A DNA stretch of 64,000 nucleotides, taken from positions 61,676,270 through 61,740,269 of the forward strand of contig CAIIXF020000001.1 of assembly GCA_903813345.2 (NCBI GenBank). Reading direction: 5' to 3'. The position numbers and the translations under genes were made by a program. This stretch comes from Owenia fusiformis (Eukaryota; Annelida; Polychaeta; Sabellida; Oweniidae). The notes under the pieces are model-generated. The model saw only the letters and a list, made by a program, of their open reading frames with translations, was not told the origin of the DNA and made no database searches. Shown piece by piece: positions 1 through 12,200 of this stretch. How positions within the stretch are numbered: position 1 is the first letter of the stretch; every line of letters begins with the position of its first letter.

Positions 1-179
1 ATGGCATTGCTCAGTTCATTGTAAAATTCTAATGCACTGTAAAATAATGTTTTCGCTCAGTTAACCATATACTTTGAATTAATACACTGAAATCCTCACA
101 TATTTGAATATCAAACTAGATAACGGCAACTCCGCGGAGTAGCAAATCCCAACGAACAAAATATCAATTACCGAATTCC

Positions 180-820
180 AATCAATTATACTCATTACAT
201 TGATTAAAATTGGAAAATTTAGATTTTAGAATTGCGAATTCCTGCAAAACAGCCATTTTGAATTTTCTGAGGTACAAAACTGAAAAATAATACCATAATT
301 GTGATCTACTCCAAAATTCCTTCAATTTGAGTATAATATAGCCATACTTTGAAGGGATCGAAAAAGTATTGCGAAATCGTACATTAGACGGCCATTTTGA
401 ATTTTACGAGGCTCGAATCAGAAAAAAGATACAATATTTGCAATCTACTCTTAATTGCCTTTCATTTGAGTATAATAAAGCTATACTTGAGAAAGATCTA
501 AGAATTAGCGAAAATCTCTGTTTTCCTGACCCCCCCATATACGGCCCCTGGGGGTCAGGATGAAAAACACGGAATATATGTGAAAAAGATAGATGTTGTG
601 AATATACTACCAAAATTTCAAACAATAATATTAATTACTTTGGTTTAGAATGAAAAATTTATGATTTTTGCGAAAAGGTCCCGTCATTTTTAAAGTGGCG
701 GCCATCTTGAAAAAATTTTTTTTTGCGTAAAACTATTTATCAATATACATCTTTCCACCAAATATGAAGAAAATCGGTCAACTAATATTTGAGTTATCTT
801 CCGGACAGACGGACGGACTG

Positions 821-852
<32 letters not shown>

Positions 853-905
853 ACGGACGGACGGAGGGCTTCACTATATCCCTACAGAACTTCGTTCGTT
901 GGGAT
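180..905. repeat. dispersed repeat ending in a GGAC/GACT microsatellite
   Basis: Two related blocks carry the phrase GCCATTTTGAATTTT at about 251 and 390, followed by a segment that ends in a GACT/GGAC microsatellite and then CTTCGTTCGTTGGGATAAT at 890-908. The same kind of ending occurs reversed at 7270-7340 and in degraded form at 17390-17457, so this is a dispersed non-coding repeat family. No transposase is seen, and the short ORFs here have no recognisable product. Confidence 0.6.
801..866. repeat. (GACT)n/(GGAC)n microsatellite
   Basis: Tetranucleotide run: GGAC units, then about six GACT units, then GGAC units again. It lies inside the dispersed repeat at 180-905. Confidence 0.9.
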
Positions 906-1016
906 AATAAAGCAGTTATAACATACAACAATTGTTTTAGCTGTTCTCTCTCATTCCAACTTAACCTTCAGAATCATACAGGAAACAGATGCATGTTTGG
1001 TCAATAACCCAGATGC

Positions 1017-1300
1017 AAGTATATAGTTACCAGTTCCACCACCAGGTGGCTAATTCGGCCAGATAACATGGCAGGTATATTAGAAAGTTCGCTTTAACTT
1101 GAACATTCATCAGTTCTAGTAGATCAATTCTCATATTTCTCGTACATATCTGATAGTTATACAAAAAAAGATATTTCACAATTTGTGATTTTATAGCATG
1201 GGGTCTATGGGGAATCTCCCTGACTGAAAGTCAAATTAAATTTTCAAAGTTGATAAACAATTTTTGATACCACATTTAAAGATGCAATTTTACATGTAGA
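1017..1300 (+). repeat. dispersed repeat, inverted partner at 8690-9056
   Basis: The sequence from GTTACCAGTTCC to GGGGAATCTCCCTGAC matches the reverse complement of 8690-9056 in the same order, with roughly a quarter of positions changed and some indels. This is an old dispersed element without coding content. Confidence 0.6.
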
Positions 1301-2104
1301 TTTCAAATATGATATTACTTTGACTGAATTTTGAATAATTATTGATGTAAATCAAGATTATTATATTTCTACTAGCATCTAGTCTATTGGACTTATGATT
1401 CTCATTCATTTTCCTTATGTGGCAAAACCCTTTGCACTATTTTCAAGTTATTCTTTTACATACTCTAAAACTGCTTCACAACATTTCCAGATATTTTTCA
1501 ATATGATAATGTGAATCATTCATAAGTTACAAATCATTCAATCTACCAATGTACATATTAATTATAATAATAATAATATACAAAATGTGCAAATATTTTT
1601 GATAATATTGTCAAGTGAATCTTCCCAGTTGAAAATGAACATGACTCAGCCATTCCAGGGTTCCATTTCTAAAATGTTTGTTGAAATAGTAATATTATAT
1701 ACTAACATTTGAGGAATAGTACTCTGTACAATATTCAACATACATGTACACATGTATTACAAGAGTTGACAATATGTAGACAAAACTGGTGGACTTTACC
1801 AGACTCATATATAATATATAATCTTATTCTTAATTATATGTCTTGGATTTTACGTATACAAACTATTATGTTCTATGTGCATCAACATGGTTAACTATAG
1901 TACTATAATACATATATAAATTTATTGGCTGGGTGATAAAAGTTTATTTATATTTATTTATCTAAATATACAACTTCTAACAATGTCACTAGAGTATTAT
2001 AAGGTGCAACTTTACTCCATTAAATACATAGTGACATGTAGGATTAAAACATCATATTCCTGGAACACTGTCACATCATTTCAACTCTGTATGGAGACTA
2101 ACAT
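1301..2104. other. AT-rich stretch, no gene seen
   Basis: Low-complexity AT-rich sequence with short AT runs. The one ORF here has no recognisable domain and no coding-like composition. Confidence 0.5.
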
Positions 2105-2560
2105 AAGGACATGTGCATTCAAGTACACATGTGCATTCAAGTACACATGTGCATTCAAGTATATATGTGCATTCAAGTATATATGTGCATTCAACACTAT
2201 GAACTTACATAAGTAAAATGTGCATTCAGCACTGTACATGAACTAACATGAGTACACATGTGCATTCAACATTGTACAGGAACTTACATAAGTACACATA
2301 TGCATTTAAATACAGATGTGCATTCAAAATTGTACAGGAACTTACATAGGTACACATGTACATTCAAGTACACCTGTGCATTCAAGTACACACATGTATT
2401 CAGCACTGTACATGAACTAACATAGTTCGTATGCATTCAAGTACACATGTGCATTCAACATTGTACAGGAATTTACATAGGTACACATGTACATTCAAGT
2501 ACACATATGTTTTAAGTACACATGTGCATTCAACATTGTACAGCAACTAACCTAAGAACA
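2105..2560. repeat. degenerate ~18-bp tandem repeat (ACATGTGCATTCAAGT)
   Basis: Repeated GTACACATGTGCATTCAA-like units, clean at 2108-2200 and increasingly degraded and interspersed to 2560. Non-coding. It lies downstream of the MTMR9 stop. Confidence 0.75.
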
Positions 2561-3181
2561 GATATGCATTCAATGTAAAATAAATAGTGGAATGATATGC
2601 TTGTTATGTAGATGTGCATTAACAACGATTGTAAGAATACAATTGCACAGAAGTGCAATACAGATGCACTTAAACACTGCATCCCCAACCAATAGAAATT
2701 GACAAAAAATAGTTCCATGACCAATCACACTGAAGATTGACTCTCTTTAGTGTGATCATACCAATCACATTGTTTCAAGCCCCTATTTAGCACAACTTCT
2801 GAGAAATGAGGTCAGTTCACAAGACAGGGTAAAACATGAAATATGTCATGTGATTATTTGGGGAGGGATTGAAAACAGCCCAATGATGATGTTACTATTG
2901 GGCAATTATCCCTTTCATAGATGAGACAATATTCAATTTCAGCAATTTTTGGTCACTGTGGGTTAGACTGAAATTTATCAAGATGACTTTTCCTCTTGTA
3001 GTGATCTACAGATATAATTGTGCATTTTTCATGAACTGGAACTTTTTGGATTATCGTACTGCTGTTTGAGTCCATGTCACTCTATAGAGCCTATTAATAG
3101 TATATGGTTTTGCATTGATGCATTGATGGGCTCCTGGACATCACAAAAATGATGCTACACTCTAATTGACCTAATATTACT
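2561..3181. other. 3' flank of MTMR9
   Basis: No ORF of note. On the minus strand this is the probable 3' UTR and downstream flank of MTMR9. An AATAAA overlaps the MTMR9 stop codon (reverse complement of 3181-3186), but it is too close to the stop to be the sole signal and I see no clear downstream one. Confidence 0.4.
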
Positions 3182-3284
3182 TTATTCTGGGTTTGCATTG
3201 ACTGCTTGGACATTAAGAGGATCAAATGCCACTGGTTTGATCAAGTTCCTTTGAATTGCTTCTTTTTCTAGTGCTGCAAGTTGC
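3182..3284 (-). CDS. MTMR9: MTMR9 exon 14 (terminal)
   Basis: Encodes QLAALEKEAIQRN and a lineage-specific tail ending NANPE, then TAA at 3184-3182. Acceptor GTTTCCAG; phase 2 in. Confidence 0.9.
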
Positions 3285-6200
3285 CTGGAAACAAAAGAGT
3301 ATTTTTGATTAAATGTTGTGTATGGTTTATAGAGATAAGAGTTAAACCTGTGGAACACCTCTAAAAGTACTTCTAAAATCAATTCCATCATTTTTATTGT
3401 AACAAAGAGAGGAAAATGATGAACACAGAACTTCGCTATTTTTCTACACCTCAACAACTTTCTACAACTCAAAAGTCCATGCTTCAAATATTTTTTGGTT
3501 TATAAAATTTATCAAATGCATTTTCATCACTAAATACATATATAATTTCAACCATAATTTTACTTATTAAGACCAACTAACCTTCTTAATCGAACTACTT
3601 TACATCTTAATTCCTTGTCTGTTTCTTTGATTCTAACAATTTCTTCCCAGGCTTCTTTCTTAGGGCTCTGATCAAGTTGGTCTCTCTGGAATAAGCTGCT
3701 CCAGAGTAGCTGAAATGATGAAATCATATAATGCAGGCTTCTTTCTTAGGGCTCTGATCAAGTTGGTCTCTTTGGAATAAGCTGCTCCAGAGTAGCTGAA
3801 ATAATGAAATCATATAATGCAGGCTTCTCTCTTAGGGTCTGATCAAGTTGGTCTCTCTGGAATAAGCTGCTCCTAGCTGAAATAATGAAATCATATAATG
3901 CAGGCTTCTCTCTTAGGGTCTGATCAAACTGGTCTCTGGAATAGCTGAAATTCATAAAATTATGATACCATGGTGACCCCAATAAATAACACACAATTGT
4001 TGTCTTACATCTCATTATGTAAGGGCTCCACTGTTCACTTGATTCATTAATGTATCTATGTAAACACGAGAATTCAAGAAGACCATACCATAATTGACAA
4101 ATTTATTTTGAAATGAGTTGGTTTAAGGATTTATGCCCTGTACTAAATCATTTCTCCGAAAGTGTTGTTTTCAAGTCTTTGCATGACTAAGTGTGATGTG
4201 TGACTATATTTTTTGGGTCACCCTGTGTATGACCAATAATTGGAATAACTTTGTATATGTTTGTATATATGTTTACATGTGCATGATTATTGAAAATTAA
4301 AATACTTGTAACCATTCATCTTCCGATCAAAACAGGGCTTCAAAATCCAGAATATCTTCTTTCTTTTTACCCCCTGCGATAAGCAGTTAGCATTTCTCCG
4401 ATTAAGAACTCGCAACACTGCGACAGCAATCATGTATACGTCATCGGCGCATAATTAGATCATGGGATTCAGTTTAATCGGGCTCTTCCAAATTGCTTAT
4501 AGCAGGGGGGGGGGAAGAAGGAGGTACGGATTCTGGACAACTGTTTAGGAGGACAGGTGACCATTACTCTGAATGTAAGATCATAGCAATACATTTACAT
4601 CTAAATGTTCCTCTTTAAAATTTGTGACTTTAAAGTTAAGAAAATACCTAGCTTTGTAGCATATTCATTGCACATTTATTACCAGACACCAGTATATGTC
4701 ATGCATCAAGACCTATATAGTACTCCCGCTTCCCTCTTGTGAGTGACAGGGATTGAAAGGGCCACATGCAGAGGGTGTTGATACAAGACTATGTAAGTAA
4801 CTGCACCTACCAAGCTTTGGGGAGCAACTGATGGCCATATCACTGATGGGTTGGGTTCATATAGCGGATTTAGATAACGCTCTAAAATCTCAGGTTTGTT
4901 TATATAGGACCTGGAACAGAACAATGATTAAAACACTTTAGAAGAAACTAGTTTTTATTATTTGTGGAGAATATCTTATGAAGCATGAAGCACAACCCAA
5001 AGTACTAGCATTGCACACACATAAATAAAACAATATAAGGCAGACTATATCATAGGAATTCAAATTAGCAATTAGTCTAAGCCTCTCCAGATGTGTTATT
5101 TGCTGTTTTAAGATATATTATATATTATTTTTAAGATATATCATATGTTATTTTTAATATAAATTAGATGTTGTTTTTTAGATATATCATATGTTATTTT
5201 TAATATAAATTATATATTATTTTTAAGATATATCATATGTTATTTTTAAGAAATATTAGATGTTGTTTTTTAGATGTATCATATGTTGAGTTCTATCTGG
5301 ACTTACCAAAGTGAAACTGTCGTGCTGGCAAGTTTAAGATTGCGTCTTTCTAAGTCATTATTGCACAGGAATGTCCCTACAAATAATTGAATATGTTTTA
5401 GTACAGTTCATACAGATTAACAACTTAAAAACAGCAACCCAGCAAAGTTGCAAATTCTAACAAACAAAACATATTTCATTAAACATCAATGAGCATTTAT
5501 GTTTTTAACATATTTTTCAATATACCATTTATTAATAGATGGCTCAGCTGTCATTTTTGTAATTCTTATCTGTTCTCCCTTGTAAACATGTTAAAGGTAG
5601 GCAGGTAACATGACACCAGACTAAAAATTCTAAGCTAACCACTAAATAGGTTAGACTGACAAAGACAAACCCATCGAGCTGACATTTTCTCAACCAATCA
5701 GCAAGGGGATAGAAACTAAAATATAGCCGTGATCTGGCTGAGAATTCAGATATCCTATACAAAGACTTGTTACCTGTCTTCAGAATTTACCTGACACTCC
5801 CTACCCAAAGTAATCTACATGCTGCTTGTGCTAATCAAGGAGATATTGATTTTCCAATACAATAATAATAGGATGAAGTATCATTGGATGTTACTTATAG
5901 CATTCCTTGTATTTATGTACAATTTTTGTATAATTCCATAATGAGATTATGATATGAAATTATATTGTATAGCTTAGCCGCAAACAATCCAAAATAAACA
6001 CAATTTTGCAATATGCACTTATTGCAGCAACAAACAATTCAAAATAATATCGTGTTCCTCTTTTGATAAGAATTTTCATTGAAATTGTGATTTTGAATCA
6101 TATGATACAGAAAAACAACTTTAAGTAGACAAGGCCCAATCATTCAAAACAAGCACTGGTGTATGATTAATACTTGCCTGATATATTGCTCAACAACAAG

Positions 6201-9200
6201 AATAACACCATTAAGTACAAACTAATATACATATATGTACATTGATTCATCACTCTACCATAGGCGTAGCCAGGAAGGGTGCAGTAACTAATAGAGAAGA
6301 AATAGTAGAGATGAGATAGAAGAAGAAAAGAGCTTTTTATTTGAAGCTTCTAACTCAATTTTGAAGAAAATTGTATCAATTTTTGTAAAATTCAACAAAA
6401 ATCTTAATTTTTGGGTTTGTTTATGCCACAATTGCACCCCCCTGACTGAAAACCGAATTTTTTTGGCTGTCGCACCCCCCCAGACTGAAAGCTGGCTACG
6501 CCCCTGAGCCCTGTATATAATTAATGCAAAACGGGACCCAGGCTGTCCCCTTGAAAAAATTAATTATACATGTTCCCAGTCTAGAAAACAAGGAATTTTA
6601 TGTTCTGATATTGACATATCAGCTCGTCTTTATCTCCCCAAGTATAATTCTTAACAGGGGGGTAAATTCTAATTAATTCTATTCTTGTCGAGATACATTA
6701 ATATCCATTCTTTTGACACGATACAAACAGTTTTTAACAGGGTAGCTTTCATGTTCCAGAATATTAAAAGGTGCATATCCAAGTTGCTTGTGGGGAGATT
6801 ATTGTCATTTATTTTGTAATAGTAGATGGGTTAACTGCATTTTAGGGGGTCTGGACTTCAATCTATGATGCAAACGTTTCCTTTGACACGAGAGTACCTT
6901 AGGACCATAGAAACAAATGTATCCAAAGACACACGCCATATTGCGCTTTATATTGGAAATATTCACATTTTTCAAAATGGCCGCCAAAAATACAACGGAG
7001 ACAATATATTTTCTTCTATGCATACTATAATGATACGATTGGTGCCTAAATATACATTTTCTGGGCGAAGAATCAATTTAAAAGTATGGGTTTGAGTCTT
7101 GAAAATTAGGAACTTCCTCTTTGGATTAAAAAAATTACGCCTTTATCAAAATGGCTGCCAGAGATGTAACAAAAATGATATCTTCACTTGTATGCATGCT
7201 ACAATAGTAAGACTGGTGTCCAAGTATACATTACTGGGTGGTAGAATCCATTTGATAAGGTTTATAGTCTTTATTTTCCCAACGAAGAAAGTTCAGTGGG
7301 GATATAGTGGAGCCCTCCGTCCGTCAGTCTGTCGGTCCATTGTCTGTCTTATGTATGAATTTGCAATTATTTTCAGAATCCTTCAAAGTATGGCCAAATG
7401 TACTCAATTAAATTGAAGGTGGTATTAATTTTATGATTTATGCCTCAGAAAATTCAAAATGTCCCAGAGAAGGAGTTGATTAGCTATAACTTACTAGATA
7501 TGTCGTCAAGGTATAGTTACATTATATTAAGTTAGATCTCAATTTTTATTGTCTAAATATGATTTTTAGCATTGACTAAATGGTCACCAAAATGTTTAAA
7601 TCAGTGGAAATTCTGATATTGTACTGTATGTCTATAAGTTAACAAACATTTTCACTTTTTATTGAAAATGTATGCCTTTTTCTCAATGGCTGTGGAAAAT
7701 ATTACAAAAAAATTATATCTAACAAGGGCTCTTAAACTTCTTCGAAAGTAGAATAGTTTGAAATTGTAGTTTTGAATATCAGTTTGCGATGACGGAAACT
7801 ATGCTGAAAACAATGGATAGCATGGGAGATGTGGTTTTCAACTTCATCGCATTTCAAATGCCGTCCCCTTTTAAGTAATTGTTGATATAAAGTGAAGAAA
7901 CATTTGATATGTTTTAATTCAGAAAAACAAGATCATCTTTTTACAAAATTAGCTTAACATTTAAAAAAAGTGCCAAGGTGGGATCCTAATTCATAATTTT
8001 CCAGAAAGCTGGATTCATATTTAACAATCATGGGGACTTCACTTGAAATAAAACACATTGTTTTAATAGTAAACACTGTAAGTACTCATTGTGAAAGACA
8101 TATCTTAAAATCTTAATCTCTTAAATGTTCAATTGAGGAAATACGAATAATTTTCTCAATATGACAATATTCAGTGCTGTATGTGTATACATACATGTCT
8201 TTTTCAAAATGGTTGCCAATCAACAACAAGCTTAATAGTTTGATGGTTGGATTATTGGAAGGTTCGGTAAACAGAGACATCAACAATGATTTGGTCACAG
8301 GAGAAGAATAGGGTTCTGCAATACTGTCATAATATATAGCCCTTGAAATCTATTCCGATCTTCAAGATTTTCTCTCGCCAGAAGGTTTCTGGCCATTTCT
8401 AACTATAGGTACATATGTATGTCTGTCCTGCGTGGTTTCTATCTATCACATTTCTCTCTCATGTATGTTTCATTGCAACAACTAAAGTTGCACTACCATT
8501 GTGGATACATATTTACTGCAAGTTATTGAAGAGACTCGGGTCTTTCTGGTGAACTTGAGTAAAAAGAACATTGAAAGATAAATACACATTTGCTGTGTTA
8601 AGGTGAAAACTATAATTTTTAAGGCTCATAATCCAATTAGCTAGATGCGAGTAGTAACACTCTTCATTTTTGTCATTAGAAATTCAAAATTCAGTCTTAC
8701 TGATGTTGAATTTGGAATCTTCATGAAAATATATCAAGAAATGTGGTTTTGAAATGAGTCCATCAACTTTAAAATTGAATTTTCTTCAAAAATGTGACAT
8801 TTAGGTCAGGGAGATTCCCCATAGTCCCCATGTTGTAAAACGCAAAAAGTGAAATATATTTTCTTGTGTTGTTCAGATAATATTTTCTTTTACTGGAGAT
8901 AGTTTAATTTGTACAACTATCAGATACAAAAGAGTAATATAAAATGTGAACCACTAAAAATTAAGAATATTCAAGTTTGAGGGAACTTTGTAATACCCTG
9001 CAATGTTATTTCACCCGAATTAACCACCTGGCGGGGAAACTGGTAACAACCTAAATAGATTTCACATTCTCAAAAATGTAGATTTTATGAAATATTATGC
9101 CCAGAAGCAAAGAAACTTATAGCAAACATACAATTTCTGTTAGCAAAGATACCATCTCTTTGTTAGCAAAGGTACAATCTTTGTTAGCAAATATACAATC

Positions 9201-12200
9201 TTTGTTATATTTTCAGCTGCATATATTTCCAATATAAAGTGAAAACTATAATCTCACAAGACTTAAAATGAAATTGATTCTCCTACCCCATAAATATAAA
9301 ATCTTGACACCAATCGTATCAGTGTAGCATGCACTGATGTAAAGATATCATCATTGTTATATTTCTGGTGGCCATTTTTAGAAATACATTATTTCCAATA
9401 AAGTAAAATTCTTATTATGAAATACTTATTTAAATGGATTCTACAACCCGATATTATTGTATAGTTTGACACCACTCTTTCATTGCTTAGAAGGGAAGAT
9501 ATATATCTTCTTTGATATATTTCCGGCAGCCATTTTGAAAAATGCATATATTTTGAATAAAAAGTGCAAGTCTCGAAAAAAAGTACAAGACTCAAAACCT
9601 AATTAAATACAGATTCTACAACTACATTAATGTATTTTTGACACCACACTTATAATTGTAGCATGCACAGAAACAAAACTATTGTCTCTGATGTATTTTG
9701 GCGGCCATTTTGAAAAATGTGTATTTTCCAATATAAAGCGCCATTTAGCTTGTGTGTCTTTGGATAAATTTGTTTCTATTGCCCTAAGGTATTTCCATGC
9801 CAAAGGGGACATTTTGTAAGGTAGGATATCTAAATTTGTAAGTATTTGTAAGGTAAAATATCTTCTTTGTTATATTTCTGGCATTCATTTTGAAAAACAC
9901 ATATATTTTGAATATAAAGTGGAAGTTCTTAATTTTCAAGACTCGAGATCTAATAAAATAGATTCAACGACTTAATCACTGTATTTTTTGACACCAATCT
10001 TATAATTGTAGCATGCACAGAAGCAAAAATATTGTCTCTGATGTATTTTTGGCGGCCATTTTGAAAAATGTGTATATTTCCAATATAAAGCGCCATCTAG
10101 CTTGTGTCTTTAGATAAATTTGTTTCTATTGCACTTAGGTATTTCCATGCTAAAAGGGACATTTTGTAAGGTAAGATATCTTTTGTAAGTAGTAGTAAGG
10201 TAAGATATCTTCTTTATTATATTTCTGGCATTCATTTTGAAAAACGCGTATATTTTGAATATAAAGTGGAAGTTCTTAATTTTCAAGACTCAAGATCTAA
10301 TAAAATAGATTCTACGACTACATCACTGTGTTTTTTGACACCAATCTTATAATTGTAGCATGCAAAGAAGCAAAGATATTGTCTCTGATGTATTTTTGGC
10401 GGCCATTTTGAAAAATGTGTATATTTCCAATATAAAGCGCCATCTAGCTTGTGTCTTTGGATAAATTTATTTCTATTACCCTGAGGTACTTCCATGCCAA
10501 ATGGGACGTTTGCATCATACAATGAAGTCCAAATGTAGTTAACCCATCTACTATAATACTTATTAACTTTACAGTGACCAGCATTTCTAAATACTATAAT
10601 AATATCCTTTCTACCACAATTATAATGCAAAGAGCAAATATAATGTTGCTCATGAAAAAGTATTTTGAGTAAATATTGAAGAGCGGAAGAAATTGAATGG
10701 AATTTTCTAATAAGGAGGTACATGTATATTAAGGAAATAACAAAGATAAATAAGCCAGCATTTTCAACTCCATGTTTTGATAAGAGTTCAACATTTGAAT
10801 ATGTCAAAGTTGACATACCACAACCTAGATTGTCTAAAAATAACAAGACAAATTTGATAATCCATTTCCAAATTAAGCAAAAAATTACTAGGGACAATAG
10901 AGATCATCTAAACATATTTTAAAATGTACTTTACATTTAAGAATGATGCGAAATTAGTTATGATAAATTGTTCAATAATTAGTGTTTTGTTAATATCCCA
11001 CTGTTACAATTATGACTTACCACAGGTGAATTACAAACGGCTACAGGTAAGTCTAGATCTCATATATATATGTGGTCATTCAGATGATGATAACTGGTTG
11101 TATATACAAGGATGGATCACAAATATTGAAAATGATACCTTACCATTTTGACTTGACCAGAGCATACGATTCTTTGATTTAACCCATGTCAAATAACACA
11201 TTTTTAGCTAACAATCTTTTTAAATAATCATCTCCATAAGAGGTAGTTGCTTTTTGATGTACCTATTTCAATTTAAAAAGGTTTATAGAATAAATCAAAA
11301 TATTGCAAACTAAATCATTTTGTTTCCATAAGAGTTAATGGAAGTTACAAAATTTCCGGTCCATGTGAACATATATTCACTGCCAGGGTAATTGACGATG
11401 CCAAAAATATGTTATAAGTCGTTAATATGTCTATATGTATTGACAATACAAATTTTAGTTCCATTTGAACACTACTTCTTAAGTTATTGCAACTGGTTAC
11501 AAAATGTTACATATTTATTGCCATGGTAACAGATGGATACTAGCAGAAATGTATAATTGGAACTCATAAGATGTTAACTTAATTATGTTCAAAAAGTTTT
11601 GAAGTCAGTTGGTCAAGTTATTAGAAGTTGTTGTCCAGATGCTGAACTCCGAACACCATCAACAAAAGAGTTGGAGACTATAACAATATGTCACAACTTC
11701 TGGTGGTGACATAAAAGCTGTAAATAAAAGAAGGAGATATATCTCATGAAGGAGATAATTCAGGGAACCTCCATGAGGCACAAATCAGAGACGATTCAAT
11801 AATAAGCTAATTTACAATCAATTCTAAAATACCTTCGATCTGAGTTTGACAGATCTCCACATTACCATGACTTGTATTCAATTACTGTAATACCGAAACA
11901 GATAAAAGGCCGTAGTGTTTTGCTATCTCCAGTTCATTCATTGGGATTACTAGCAGTTACAAAGTGTGTCAATTGAGCTAATACTAATGAAAGTGACAAA
12001 AAAAATAAAATTAGAGTCATCACCCTGCTGGGGAAAACCCGGCAAATCAGTAGTGAACAATATTGAGCAAAGTCTAAAATTCTACTGTCTAAAAGTGTCC
12101 AAAATGTGTCAATTGCTGGATCTTCCCCGAGACACAATAAGAGCATTAAGACATTTCATCCAAACAATAAGAATTCAAAAGATAAATATTTTTATTAAGA

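Larger units (their letters stand above)
6818..10556. mobile_element. composite inverted-end element, ~3.7 kb
   Basis: The left end (AGTAGATGGGTTAACTGCAT from 6821) and right end (its inverse near 10533-10553) pair for at least 60 bp, and similarity continues inward (GGCCGCC / GGCGGCC blocks, CAATATAAAGCGCC). The interior is repetitive: 350-bp units at 9661, 10011 and 10358, and the inverted partner of 1017-1300. No transposase is seen. It lies in MTMR9 intron 10. Confidence 0.6.

Noticed and set aside
10283-10897. 204-codon minus-strand ORF
   Set aside because: Runs through the right end of the composite repeat element and has no domain.
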